The notes below the pieces were generated by a model. It ran no database searches. It had not been told where the DNA came from and was given only the letters and a program-made list of their open reading frames with translations. From positions 1-22,384 of the IMG/VR virus record IMGVR_UViG_3300028581_000266: a DNA stretch of 22,384 nt; one strand, 5' to 3'. Every line of letters starts with the position of its first letter. The first letter of the stretch is position 1. The DNA is from a virus. Made by a program: the position numbers and the translations under genes. Shown here piece by piece: positions 6,130 through 12,934 of this stretch.

Positions 6130-7476
6130 CTAAAACTTATCATTACTGAAAAATCCTGATTGCATATTATCACTACCATAAACAGCTTGTCTATATCGTT
6201 TGTCTAGTTCTTCTGCTGTAGTATGGTCATCTCTTGTTTTTGGTAAGCTAACACACAAATACCGCAACGCATCTGCCATATGTGAGTGGATATCATGCAA
6301 CGGTCTATCTTTGTACATCTGCCGTTTAGCGTCATACTCAGGACGATAGTTTTCTATAGCCCGCAAAAGAGTCTTACAACGCTCATCTATAAATATTCTG
6401 TTAAACGTATTACGCACACAATCTATTCCGTCCATCAAACCAATATCATCGGCAATCGTAAAATTTAAACCCAGCTGCCGCGCTGTCTCTAATCTGGTTA
6501 TACCGCTACTAAACTCATGCACTTTAATATCATGCGGTGCTATGTGATAGCCGTATAAATATGGACGCTGCTGCACTATTTTGACGTAATGAGTCAATGC
6601 CTCACGCTCGCAAGAGTATTCGTCTATAATATAAATTTTGTTGTTTATGACTTGGTAGAACAATATGCTCGTGCTGTCGCTGTAACCTATATCCCAAGAT
6701 GTATTTACCTTAAACGTAGGATCGTACTCAAACCGCTGCACCCTGTCCTCTACTCTAGCCTTATCTAGCTGCGCTGACCAATATGAACCACTATCTACTC
6801 CAGCAAAACTACAATAATATTCTTGTTGTATTAAATCTGGTGTAGTTAAGCCTTCGTTTAGCTCTTTGTTGATCTCATCTAGCTTAATGTGCTTGGTTTC
6901 ATCAAGAGTTAGCTTTAAGGCAAACCAGTCTTTATGATCACGGGCTACCTGCCACAAGTCATACAGGTGGTTAGCTTTACCCCGAGGTGTCGACACAAAC
7001 AAGCACCAACCGCCGTTGTATGCCAATATAGGCTTAATTAGCTGGTAACATTTGCCGCCGTCTTGGAAAATAGAGTACTCGGTAAACACTACAGCATAGG
7101 CGTTAGAACCTACCAAGTTATTATAGTTTAGTGCACCTATAAGCTGGATAGTAGAGCCATTTATAAAACGTATAAGTAGCTCTTGGCTGTTCATCGAGCT
7201 TATTACTTGTGGCGGAATTAGATCTAAAAACCTACGACCATCAGATAAAATACTATTCCATATGATCCGCTTAGCCATGGTATAACTTGGGGCTATGTAA
7301 AATATGTTACATGTCTTTTTTAATGCTTGTCTGACACATAACCAGAAAGCAGCTACATCTTTACCGCTACGGCGTGGCATAATAGCTACCGCTTTCCGAT
7401 AGCCTTTGTTTTCAATAGCATCAATTATTAACTCTTGATACGGCTTTAGTTTGATTGAGTCAAGCTTGATGTTCAT
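6130..7476 (-). CDS. Terminase large subunit (packaging ATPase and nuclease)
   Basis: A 448-aa two-domain packaging motor. N-terminal ATPase: variant Walker A MPRRSGKD (33-40), Walker B region AVVFTE (128-133, with the catalytic Glu but Thr in place of the usual Asp), coupling motif VSTPRG (161-166). C-terminal RNase H-like nuclease: DIGYSDST (262-269) with the first metal-binding Asp, IDEY (284-287), PHD (314-316), and the final SHMADALRY block (398-406) that supplies the last acidic residue. It would bind the portal, pump DNA into the procapsid and cut concatemers. Good Shine-Dalgarno (AAAGG). RuvC and primase-like genes lie immediately upstream, the head genes downstream. Length and motif order are normal, so it appears intact. 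Confidence 0.95.
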   Translation of the reverse strand: MNIKLDSIKLKPYQELIIDAIENKGYRKAVAIMPRRSGKDVAAFWLCVRQALKKTCNIFYIAPSYTMAKRIIWNSILSDGRRFLDLIPPQVISSMNSQELLIRFINGSTIQLIGALNYNNLVGSNAYAVVFTEYSIFQDGGKCYQLIKPILAYNGGWCLFVSTPRGKANHLYDLWQVARDHKDWFALKLTLDETKHIKLDEINKELNEGLTTPDLIQQEYYCSFAGVDSGSYWSAQLDKARVEDRVQRFEYDPTFKVNTSWDIGYSDSTSILFYQVINNKIYIIDEYSCEREALTHYVKIVQQRPYLYGYHIAPHDIKVHEFSSGITRLETARQLGLNFTIADDIGLMDGIDCVRNTFNRIFIDERCKTLLRAIENYRPEYDAKRQMYKDRPLHDIHSHMADALRYLCVSLPKTRDDHTTAEELDKRYRQAVYGSDNMQSGFFSNDKF

Positions 7477-7485
7477 AATACCTTT

Positions 7486-7950
7486 CTAAAAGCAACCGCA
7501 TACTGCCGCAGCTATTGCATCGCTACTGTCATACGATACAAATTGTGTTGCCGATGGGAATAAATTTTTCACTCTGTCTTGTATCTGTTGTTTTGTAGCT
7601 TTTCCTGTGCCAGTTAGTATTTCTTTGATTTGGCACGGTGTAAAGTCTTGCACAGTCATGTTTTTTTGAGCAGCTGCTAGCAGCGCTATAGCACGCACAA
7701 AACCTAGCTTCAAAAAAGTCTGAGCGTTGTGCTGTAAGAAAGAGGTTTCTATTGATAGATTAGTTATCTTGTGCTTGTCGATAAGTTCGATTATAGCGTT
7801 ATAGATGGCTTCTAGTTTTTTATGCGTAGGGGTGTTAGCAGTCAACTTGAAGCTTACATACTCCAACAAGGATAATTTGTTAGCTTGTTTGCTGACTACT
7901 GCTAAGCCACATATTTGCAACCCTGGATCTACGCCAAGCGTAACAATCAA
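7486..7950 (-). CDS. ruvC: RuvC-like Holliday junction resolvase
   Basis: A 154-aa RNase H-fold endonuclease of the RuvC family. The acidic active site is present: D8 in LGVDPGLQICG, E68 in LSIETSF, and D141 and D144 in DSSDAIAAA. Standard RuvC length. The start must be TTG at 7950, as no ATG precedes the VDPG motif in frame; this TTG overlaps the TGA stop of the primase gene, implying translational coupling. Next to the terminase gene its likely job is to resolve branched replication or recombination intermediates before packaging, as such enzymes do in other phages. Confidence 0.92.
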   Translation of the reverse strand: MIVTLGVDPGLQICGLAVVSKQANKLSLLEYVSFKLTANTPTHKKLEAIYNAIIELIDKHKITNLSIETSFLQHNAQTFLKLGFVRAIALLAAAQKNMTVQDFTPCQIKEILTGTGKATKQQIQDRVKNLFPSATQFVSYDSSDAIAAAVCGCF

Positions 7951-8267
7951 CCTACGACCTTCAAGACAACTTTAGCAGGCATCTTGATATTGTGTTTTTC
8001 ACACAATTTATCAAACGCTTGATGCAAAGTTAGGTTTTCTTTTTGAGCTACAAAGCTAATTACATCGCCGCAAGTATGACAATCAAAACAATAATATACA
8101 TTCTTTTTGGGATTTACAGTGAAGTCTTTAAGCTTTTGACCTGTGCGGGGATGAAACGGGCAATAACCATAATAGAATCCCTCGTCTAATTCTAATGGCA
8201 TGTATGACTTTATAACGTCTTCAATTTTTAACGATTTTCTAACGTGATTATAAAATTCAGAGTTCAT
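7947..8267 (-). CDS. Primase zinc-finger (CHC2) protein without catalytic domain
   Basis: A 106-aa protein equal to only the N-terminal zinc-binding domain of DnaG-type primases. Ligands C36, H39, C60 and C63 lie in CPFHPRTGQK...YYCFDC, followed by GDVISFVAQKENLTLHQAFDKL, the classic end of this domain. The catalytic TOPRIM part is absent and is not encoded beside it. Shine-Dalgarno GAGGT is well placed. It overlaps RuvC by 4 nt. It may recognise priming sites for a primase encoded elsewhere or act as a single-stranded DNA-binding accessory; function beyond the fold is inferred. Confidence 0.88.
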   Translation of the reverse strand: MNSEFYNHVRKSLKIEDVIKSYMPLELDEGFYYGYCPFHPRTGQKLKDFTVNPKKNVYYCFDCHTCGDVISFVAQKENLTLHQAFDKLCEKHNIKMPAKVVLKVVG

Positions 8268-8269
8268 TA

Positions 8270-8668
8270 CTACCTCGCTTTAGCTGTTTTCTTTGATACC
8301 CTTTTAGGCTGTTTGACAAACTGTTTACCTTGTCGCGTGCCTTCTCGTTTAGCTCTTGTTGTAGCAGCATATTCTTGAGGTGTCAATTTTTTTATAGCTG
8401 CTTTTGGAAGGTATCTTTCACCTGTGGCTTTAGATCCTTGGGTACTCGGTTTACCTGATTTGGTTTGCCATTTTTCGCCAGTCCATTTGGACAACGACTT
8501 TTGTTTTTTGGTCTTACCGCCAGTATAGCCGCCTCCCGCCTTCTTATACTCCAGTGCCACCAGCTGTGCTTTTCTAGCCGACCATTCATGGGCTTTGCCG
8601 CCTTTATCGCTCGCCATAATACGATCTTTAATAGACTCACGAAGCTTAGGATTAGTGTAGTTAGCCAT
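8270..8668 (-). CDS. Small basic DUF5872-like protein
   Basis: I choose ATG at 8668 (MANYTNPKLRESIKDRI); the open frame extends to 8725 but the upstream part overlaps the previous gene. The protein is about 132 aa and very basic. The blocks YTNPKLRESIKDRIMAS, GGKAHEWSARKAQLVALEYK and the following KAGGGYTGG..KKQKSLSKWTGEKW match, from memory, the DUF5872 family found in phages and in large algal viruses. The Lys-rich tail would suit nucleic-acid binding. It follows a second small basic protein (8673-8984) and precedes the primase fragment. Biochemical function is not known to me. Confidence 0.8.
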   Translation of the reverse strand: MANYTNPKLRESIKDRIMASDKGGKAHEWSARKAQLVALEYKKAGGGYTGGKTKKQKSLSKWTGEKWQTKSGKPSTQGSKATGERYLPKAAIKKLTPQEYAATTRAKREGTRQGKQFVKQPKRVSKKTAKAR

Positions 8669-8672
8669 ATGA

Positions 8673-8984
8673 TCACTTTTTAGCCTTGTTACGTTTTGAT
8701 ATTGCCGCCGCCTTAGCCCTAGCATCTGCCTTACTGCTAGCGCCCCATGCCCTCAATGATAATAATAACCTAGTAGGCTCACCGTTAGGCTTAAACTCTG
8801 GACCAGCCATATTACCCATACGAGCTAAAAACGATGCTCTGCGTGGGTTGTCGCCAGATTTTACAGGTGGTTTTAGGTTACTACCTTGTGCTTTAGCTGA
8901 TGCTCTGCCTTTGGCATTAAGACCGCCAGCAGGATTCTTGCCTTCTGCCCTAGTCCAAGCAGGGGTTCTATAAGATTTTTTCAT
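8673..8984 (-). CDS. Small basic conserved viral protein (WTRAEGKNPAGGLN type)
   Basis: A 103-aa, Lys/Arg/Ala-rich protein. The N-terminal block AWTRAEGKNPAGGLNAKGRAS and the block NPRRASFLARMGNMAGP followed by PTRLLLSLRAWGASSK are strongly conserved in my memory of a family seen in phages and in phycodnavirus-like genomes (possibly DUF6321; I am not sure of the number). Good Shine-Dalgarno (AAGGAGA). It sits directly upstream of the DUF5872-like gene; the two may form a unit. A DNA-associated virion or packaging role is a guess. The plus-strand ORF covering the same bases is a shadow. Confidence 0.8.
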   Translation of the reverse strand: MKKSYRTPAWTRAEGKNPAGGLNAKGRASAKAQGSNLKPPVKSGDNPRRASFLARMGNMAGPEFKPNGEPTRLLLSLRAWGASSKADARAKAAAISKRNKAKK

Positions 8985-8992
8985 ACGTCTCC

Positions 8993-9487
8993 TTAACAGT
9001 TACTCTTGTCTAAATACCTAACCAATAACGTACAAACAATACCAAGTACGGCAGTAGTTGCACTACCCGCATACGCCTTAGTTTTTGGCACAGCTTCTTG
9101 TAGCTGCTCTTCTTTCTGTGAGTTTTGGCGTTGTAATTGCTCTAAAGCGTTGGTCATAGCATTAAGAACTAGCGTAGACATGCCAGGCTCTACAACAGGA
9201 CTGGTGTTCATTTGTAACTCTATCTGTTCTACTGCTGGGTCATGAGCTGGGCTAGCTGATTTAAACGCTGCAATAGCTTTAGATACAATTTGTTTTTTGG
9301 CTGTAGGGGGTAATGGTGATGTTGGTTGTGGAAAAAGATTAGGCACAGGCAAGTCTTTGTAAAACTCTGGGTGTGTCTGTGCATATGCAATTTGTTTTTG
9401 CATTAAGTCATTAATATCTATTCTAGCCTCTCCAGCATGCAATATTTGTATAACTGTAGCAGCTTTTAATACACGCATTAGAAACAT
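8993..9487 (-). CDS. Putative membrane-anchored protein with C-terminal hydrophobic segment
   Basis: The start is taken at ATG 9487, six bases after AGGGG; a GTG five codons upstream (9502) has no Shine-Dalgarno. About 164 aa. The middle is Pro- and Gln-rich (VPNLFPQPTSPLPPTAKK; QLQRQNSQKEEQLQEAVPK, a short coiled coil), and the C-terminus (SATTAVLGIVCTLLVRYL) is one likely transmembrane helix with a short basic tail. No family is recognised. Tail-anchored topology near virion and packaging genes could suit a lysis accessory or virion membrane-interaction protein, but nothing in the sequence decides this. Confidence 0.6.
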   Translation of the reverse strand: MFLMRVLKAATVIQILHAGEARIDINDLMQKQIAYAQTHPEFYKDLPVPNLFPQPTSPLPPTAKKQIVSKAIAAFKSASPAHDPAVEQIELQMNTSPVVEPGMSTLVLNAMTNALEQLQRQNSQKEEQLQEAVPKTKAYAGSATTAVLGIVCTLLVRYLDKSNC

Positions 9488-9560
9488 ATAAACCCCTAGC
9501 ACTTAAAAAAACTGTCTCTAATTTACTATATCTAACATATTATTACAGTGTTTTTACAAT

Positions 9561-9584
9561 GCTAGGGATGCTTGGCACCCTAGC
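9561..9584 (-). repeat. Inverted repeat spanning the tRNA 3' end
   Basis: GCTAGGG (9561-9567) and CCCTAGC (9578-9584) pair perfectly over 7 bp. The second arm is the 3' acceptor strand of the tRNA-Glu, so the precursor can fold either as tRNA acceptor or as this downstream hairpin. No U tract follows. It may affect 3' processing or termination. Confidence 0.5.
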
Positions 9585-9649
9585 GGGGAATCGAACCCAC
9601 GATTGCTGCCGTGAAAGGGCAATGTCCTCACCAATTAGACGACTAGGGC
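9573..9649 (-). tRNA. tRNA-Glu (anticodon UUC), CCA encoded
   Basis: On the minus strand a 77-nt cloverleaf: acceptor GCCCTAG/CTAGGGT (7 bp with one G.U), D stem GTCT/GGAC, anticodon stem TTGCC/GGCAG around loop CTTTCAC with anticodon TTC, T loop TTCGATT, and a genome-encoded CCA. The T stem is imperfect: only three clean G-C pairs before two mismatches, or a full stem if one U is bulged. It lies between the putative membrane-protein gene and the 111-aa gene. Phage tRNAs usually supplement host decoding or replace host tRNAs under attack; tRNA ends are also common integration sites. The weak T stem leaves some doubt about activity. Confidence 0.88.
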
Positions 9650-9654
9650 TTAAT

Positions 9655-9990
9655 TTATTTGCGCTTCTTTTTAGATACGCTTATTGCAATAGCGATGGCT
9701 TGTTTAGGTTTCTTGACAACTGGCCCACCTTTACCAGAATGCAATTCACCTTTTTTAAACTCTTCCATAACTTTAGTAATCTTCATCTTAGCCTTTGACT
9801 TACCATTGGCTTTCTTTTTAGACTTTGATTTACTGTGCTCCATGGCTTCAGAGTAACCAGCTTTTTTTTCAGCAGCTTCATGTTCTTTATGTTTTTTAGA
9901 CATACGTTTAATTAACTTCTCATCTTCAGCGGCTTCGCGTTTAAACATAGCCTTATCGCTTTTTAAATGACGTATTACTTCTTTTTTCAT
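9655..9990 (-). CDS. Lys-rich small protein with DUF6496-like C-terminus
   Basis: A 111-aa protein, about one third Lys. Residues about 1-70 are charged helical, low-complexity sequence (KSKSKKKANGKSKAKMK). The C-terminal block KVMEEFKKGELHSGKGGP followed by QAIAIAISVSKKKR matches the 'VM.EFK.G.L.SG...QAIAIAxS' signature I associate with DUF6496, a small family found in phages and bacteria. Its start overlaps the stop of the 74-aa gene (TAATG), so translation is coupled, with GGTGAG as Shine-Dalgarno. The stop lies 5 bases before the tRNA. A nucleic-acid-binding virion or packaging role is inferred from charge only. Confidence 0.78.
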   Translation of the reverse strand: MKKEVIRHLKSDKAMFKREAAEDEKLIKRMSKKHKEHEAAEKKAGYSEAMEHSKSKSKKKANGKSKAKMKITKVMEEFKKGELHSGKGGPVVKKPKQAIAIAISVSKKKRK

Positions 9991-10208
9991 TACTCACCTG
10001 TAATTTCATCGTTAGGCAAAATTAACTTTTCAGCAAACCTACTAGCATTAAAGGTTTGATGAATAGCTTTTTCTGGCAAATTACTAATAGACATTTGATC
10101 TTCAAAGATCATTCTGCTATCTACCTTCTCTTGCTTACGGGGATTTAGTTGATACGCCGACCCTATAGCCTGATAAAAGGCATCTTGCATATGTGATTTT
10201 TTTTTCAT
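9990..10208 (-). CDS. Small conserved virion-type protein, paralogue of the 98-aa gene
   Basis: I choose ATG 10208 (MKKKSHMQDAFYQAIGS), 8 nt after AGGA; the ATG at 10214 is too close to it. About 72 aa. The segment DSRMIFEDQMSISNLPEKAI aligns with MISEDKSAIANLPQNVIMKA in the 98-aa gene (10405-10701), followed in both by an aromatic/Ala stretch and an acidic end (NDEITG against NDDIKG). So the two are probably diverged duplicates. Family not recognised. Placed between portal and tRNA in a run of small basic genes. Confidence 0.72.
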   Translation of the reverse strand: MKKKSHMQDAFYQAIGSAYQLNPRKQEKVDSRMIFEDQMSISNLPEKAIHQTFNASRFAEKLILPNDEITGE

Positions 10209-10220
10209 AATCATGTTCCT

Positions 10221-10247
10221 AAAAGCAGGGAGTTATTAGCCCCCTGC
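10221..10247 (-). terminator. Rho-independent terminator or attenuator
   Basis: On the minus strand GCAGGG (10247-10242) pairs with CCCTGC (10230-10225), followed by TTTT. It lies right after the stop of the 49-aa gene and before the Shine-Dalgarno of the 72-aa gene, so it may partly stop transcription coming from the portal gene. The U tract is short, suggesting read-through. Confidence 0.6.
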
Positions 10248-10251
10248 AATA

Positions 10252-10401
10252 TTATTTAGCTCTAGCAGTATCTTGATAATCAATTAACTTATCACGCTTC
10301 TTTTGCTTGCGTGTTTGTTTGCTCGTCAAGTTACTTGGCTTCCCAAGAATGTTATAAGCTATCTTGGTAGCCTTATTATTTTGTCTTGGTGCTTGAGCCA
10401 T
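10252..10401 (-). CDS. Small basic protein (49 aa), hypothetical
   Basis: ATG at 10401 opens a 49-codon frame beginning MAQAPRQNNKATKIAYN and ending DTARAK, with a very basic middle (SKQTRKQKKRDK). It fills the gap between the 98-aa gene, whose stop is 3 bases upstream, and the terminator hairpin. There is no strong Shine-Dalgarno, so translation is probably coupled to the preceding gene. No family recognised; the basic composition matches the other small proteins of this run. Confidence 0.65.
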   Translation of the reverse strand: MAQAPRQNNKATKIAYNILGKPSNLTSKQTRKQKKRDKLIDYQDTARAK

Positions 10402-10404
10402 GAT

Positions 10405-10701
10405 CTAATATTTCGATGGGTATTTTTCGCCAGATTTGCGTTTACCACCCATAACATCATCACGAACTTGTACATCAATACCTTTGATGTCATCATTCAA
10501 GTTATATGAATCGTAAGCACAAGCTGGGTATGCTTTCATGATTACGTTTTGTGGAAGGTTAGCAATAGCTGATTTGTCTTCAGAAATCATACCTGCATCT
10601 CTTGATTCCATCTCACGGCGTGATGTTTTGCCGCTGTATAGGTCTCTTGATTCCATAGACTTCATGCCGTTACCATTACCGTTATGATATCTTTTTGCCA
10701 T
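10405..10701 (-). CDS. Small conserved virion-type protein (98 aa)
   Basis: A 98-aa protein starting MAKRYHNGNGNGMKSMESRD, overlapping the portal stop by one base (TAATG), so coupled to portal translation. The N-terminus is Gly/Asn/Lys-rich; a duplicated ESRD (ESRDLYSG, ESRDAG) precedes MISEDKSAIANLPQNVIMKAYP, the block shared with the smaller protein at 9990-10208. C-terminus DDVMGGKRKSGEKYPSKY is basic. Function unknown. Direct coupling to the portal suggests a virion or packaging accessory protein. Confidence 0.75.
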   Translation of the reverse strand: MAKRYHNGNGNGMKSMESRDLYSGKTSRREMESRDAGMISEDKSAIANLPQNVIMKAYPACAYDSYNLNDDIKGIDVQVRDDVMGGKRKSGEKYPSKY

Positions 10702-12770
10702 TATTGGACTCCTAAGAAATTGCTCTCTTGAGCAAGGTTTGCGCCTCTATCTTCAGAGGTTTTAATCATATTACTTGACTCTGTATCTTTTAAAAGCTTC
10801 TGCAAACTTAAAAGTCTTTCGAGCTGCATCAAGTCTATATTGTCTAGCTCTTTCAAAGCTTTCACAAAGTTGAGTAAACCTTGTTGATCATCCTTGGAAG
10901 CTTCAGCTAAACGCTCTTGAGCTTGTGCAAAGTTCTCTTGGATACGTGATTGTCTTTCAGCTCCAAGCTGTATGTTGGCTTGTGCTTGTGAATCTGCCAA
11001 CCTGACTTGCGCCGCTTGGAACTCTGCCGCTGATTGTGCTTGAGCTTGCTGCGCTTGGCTTGATGCCTCTTGTTGTCTAACAGTGTTCTCGATAATCTTG
11101 TTTTTATTCTGCACAGTCGCAGCTTCTAACAAGTCAATATCACTAATAGGCACACCAGCTTGTCTTAGCTGTAGCATTTGTGCAAACTGCATTTGTTTTT
11201 GGGTAGATGTGTTCAATCCTTCTTCAACAGCAACATCGTAAATACCAAAGTTCTTGTTATAAAACTCGCTTGTTGGGTCTTCCTCGATAATACGTTTGAT
11301 TTTGCCAGGCGTGTAGTTGAGTTGGATAAGGTCAATCATCTGCTTACCTAGTAACTTTTGGCTCATGTCCAGCTGGTCAAATAACGTTTGCAATGTGGTC
11401 AGCCCTGCACCTTGCCTTAGCATGCTTAAAATACCCGCTTTATCGTCGTTTGCGGATCCAAGCAGCTCTTCATTCACGCCGCTAATCTCTTGGATCTCAC
11501 GGGCTAGAATTTCGCTAAGCTGTATCATACTTGGTGGTATTTGTGGCGCTTCAATTTTTTGCACGTCTGACATCTGAGCATCACGCTTTAACGCTAAGCC
11601 TCGGCCTTGTCCAGTTAAAAAAACGTCAGCAGGGTTTACAAGTGCGTTTTCTTTGTAAATAAAGCCGCTGTTTATTTGAGATTCTAAGATGTCCAGCTCG
11701 GCTACTTTGCGCCTATTGTATAAGAATTGTGCATCTCTGAGCCCACGAACTACACCTTGGATTCGGTTCACATAGTCTGGCTGCTGTGGGTGGTAGTAAC
11801 CTAAAACGGGTACAAATGGGTAATAGTCGCTGCCTGTTGGGTTGTAGTCGTTGTAAAATACTTTGCCTTGCACCACAATAGCAAGCTTTACGCTTGGCAC
11901 TTCTTGTTCGATAACGGTTACGCTAGGATAGGTCTGCAAGAATAGTTTTAATGCATCTTCATCGTTAGACTTCCATTCAAACGTCTCACCGCTTTGCGTA
12001 TCAACCAGCATCTTTTGATGTCTGAAGTCTCTGTAGTAGAACTGATCATAGGTCAACAAATTCTTCATAGTATAGTTGTATGACTCTGGCATGAATTGGA
12101 ACTTAGCATCGCGTGACCCGCCGTACGGGTTACCAATCATGGTAGATATCTCGTTGGCATGGTCAGGTAATAAAGATAAAACTTCTTTTTTAGTTAGATA
12201 TGTACGCTTCCAAATACCATTACAGTCGCTTAAGTCGTGCTTTCTGAAAAACGGATCTATTAAAAACTCGTTGTAAGAGCAGTTGTTTACCTTAATCTGT
12301 CCTGCAATAGGGTCTTTGCGGTAGTCAACGTATAGATGTAACAGGTTCATACCTGTAACTAATGCACCTTCAAACGCCTCTGATATGGTCTCAAGTATGT
12401 TCTCTTGGCGACAGTTCCACATTAAGACTTTGGTTAGTTGGTCGGCCGTCTGGTTGTCTGAACTCTCGACTGGCACGGCTATAATAGACTTTCTGGAGCG
12501 TCTCTGATGGCCAGAAATCATATTAACTACACGTCTTATACGGTTAAAATTAAACGTTCTTCGGCGGTTCGCTGGTAGATTTCCGTATAATCCTAGGTCA
12601 CCATAAACAGATTGATCACCACTAAAGAAGCGGGTATCAATGGAACCTTCTCCCCAGAAGTTCTGGTTGATCGTGATGGATTCAGCATAGAAAGCCTCCA
12701 TCCTTTTAAGAATGTCTTTATCATCCTCTTGGTAATACTCAGGCGCTAATTGCGGAAAAAGCATTGGCAT
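10701..12770 (-). CDS. Portal protein, P22-like
   Basis: A 689-aa portal, the twelve-subunit ring at the head vertex through which DNA enters and to which terminase and tail attach. N-terminal block FNFNRIRRVVNMISGHQRRSRK (about 74-95) matches the 'N.I..vv..i.G.qR.nR' signature of P22-type portals. The central part holds the conserved stretches FLIDPFFRKHDLSDC and YYPFVPVLGYYHP, the wing and stem regions. The C-terminal 150 residues are Gln/Ala-rich coiled coil (RQQEASSQAQQAQAQSAAEF), as in barrel-forming P22-like portals. Shine-Dalgarno AAAGGAG stands only 2 nt before ATG 12770 but 8 nt before the second ATG at 12764, which may be the true start. Next to terminase and capsid genes it looks complete. 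Confidence 0.93.
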   Translation of the reverse strand: MPMLFPQLAPEYYQEDDKDILKRMEAFYAESITINQNFWGEGSIDTRFFSGDQSVYGDLGLYGNLPANRRRTFNFNRIRRVVNMISGHQRRSRKSIIAVPVESSDNQTADQLTKVLMWNCRQENILETISEAFEGALVTGMNLLHLYVDYRKDPIAGQIKVNNCSYNEFLIDPFFRKHDLSDCNGIWKRTYLTKKEVLSLLPDHANEISTMIGNPYGGSRDAKFQFMPESYNYTMKNLLTYDQFYYRDFRHQKMLVDTQSGETFEWKSNDEDALKLFLQTYPSVTVIEQEVPSVKLAIVVQGKVFYNDYNPTGSDYYPFVPVLGYYHPQQPDYVNRIQGVVRGLRDAQFLYNRRKVAELDILESQINSGFIYKENALVNPADVFLTGQGRGLALKRDAQMSDVQKIEAPQIPPSMIQLSEILAREIQEISGVNEELLGSANDDKAGILSMLRQGAGLTTLQTLFDQLDMSQKLLGKQMIDLIQLNYTPGKIKRIIEEDPTSEFYNKNFGIYDVAVEEGLNTSTQKQMQFAQMLQLRQAGVPISDIDLLEAATVQNKNKIIENTVRQQEASSQAQQAQAQSAAEFQAAQVRLADSQAQANIQLGAERQSRIQENFAQAQERLAEASKDDQQGLLNFVKALKELDNIDLMQLERLLSLQKLLKDTESSNMIKTSEDRGANLAQESNFLGVQ

Positions 12771-12779
12771 AACTCCTTT

Positions 12780-12815
12780 AAATTTGTTACTAATTTATAG
12801 TACTGTAGCAAATTT
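12780..12815. promoter_or_regulatory. Imperfect inverted repeat between portal and 28-aa gene
   Basis: AAATTTGTTAC (12780-12790) and GTAGCAAATTT (12805-12815) are inverted with one mismatch, around a 14-nt AT-rich centre that includes TATAAA on the minus strand. It sits in the divergent gap between the portal (minus) and the 28-aa ORF (plus), so it may be an operator or a promoter region. No strong -35 is visible. Confidence 0.4.
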
Positions 12816-12831
12816 ACTAGAAAGGTGTGCT

Positions 12832-12918
12832 ATGACAAATGTATTATTATTTTTGGTGTGGATATATGCCTTGTTTTACATAGTCCGCAAAGCAAATACC
12901 CCCAAGTCAGGCAATTGA
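12832..12918 (+). CDS. 28-aa single-span membrane peptide
   Basis: ATG at 12832 preceded by the good Shine-Dalgarno GAAAGGTG. It reads MTNVLLFLVWIYALFYIV followed by RKANTPKSGN, one hydrophobic helix with a basic C-terminal side. It lies on the plus strand among minus-strand genes, in the gap before the portal. The family is unknown; such peptides in phages can be holin-like, inhibitors of membrane proteins or regulators. Small size limits confidence. Confidence 0.5.
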   Translation: MTNVLLFLVWIYALFYIVRKANTPKSGN

Positions 12919-12925
12919 CTCAGGG
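12897..12925. terminator. Hairpin between convergent 28-aa and 142-aa genes
   Basis: AGTCA/TGACT inner stem continued by CCCC/GGGG with a small internal loop, overlapping the 3' end of the 28-aa ORF and just beyond the stop of the minus-strand 142-aa gene. There is no U tract on either side, so it is a termination or RNA-end hairpin of moderate likelihood. Confidence 0.45.
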
Positions 12926-12934
12926 GACTGTTAA

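Noticed and set aside
8392-8676. Second minus-strand frame of 94 aa within the DUF5872-like gene
   Set aside because: Different frame of the same DNA; the DUF5872-like frame has family blocks.
8686-8973. Plus-strand 95-aa ORF
   Set aside because: Shadow of the conserved basic protein on the minus strand; the hydrophobic product is the antisense of Lys/Ala-rich codons.
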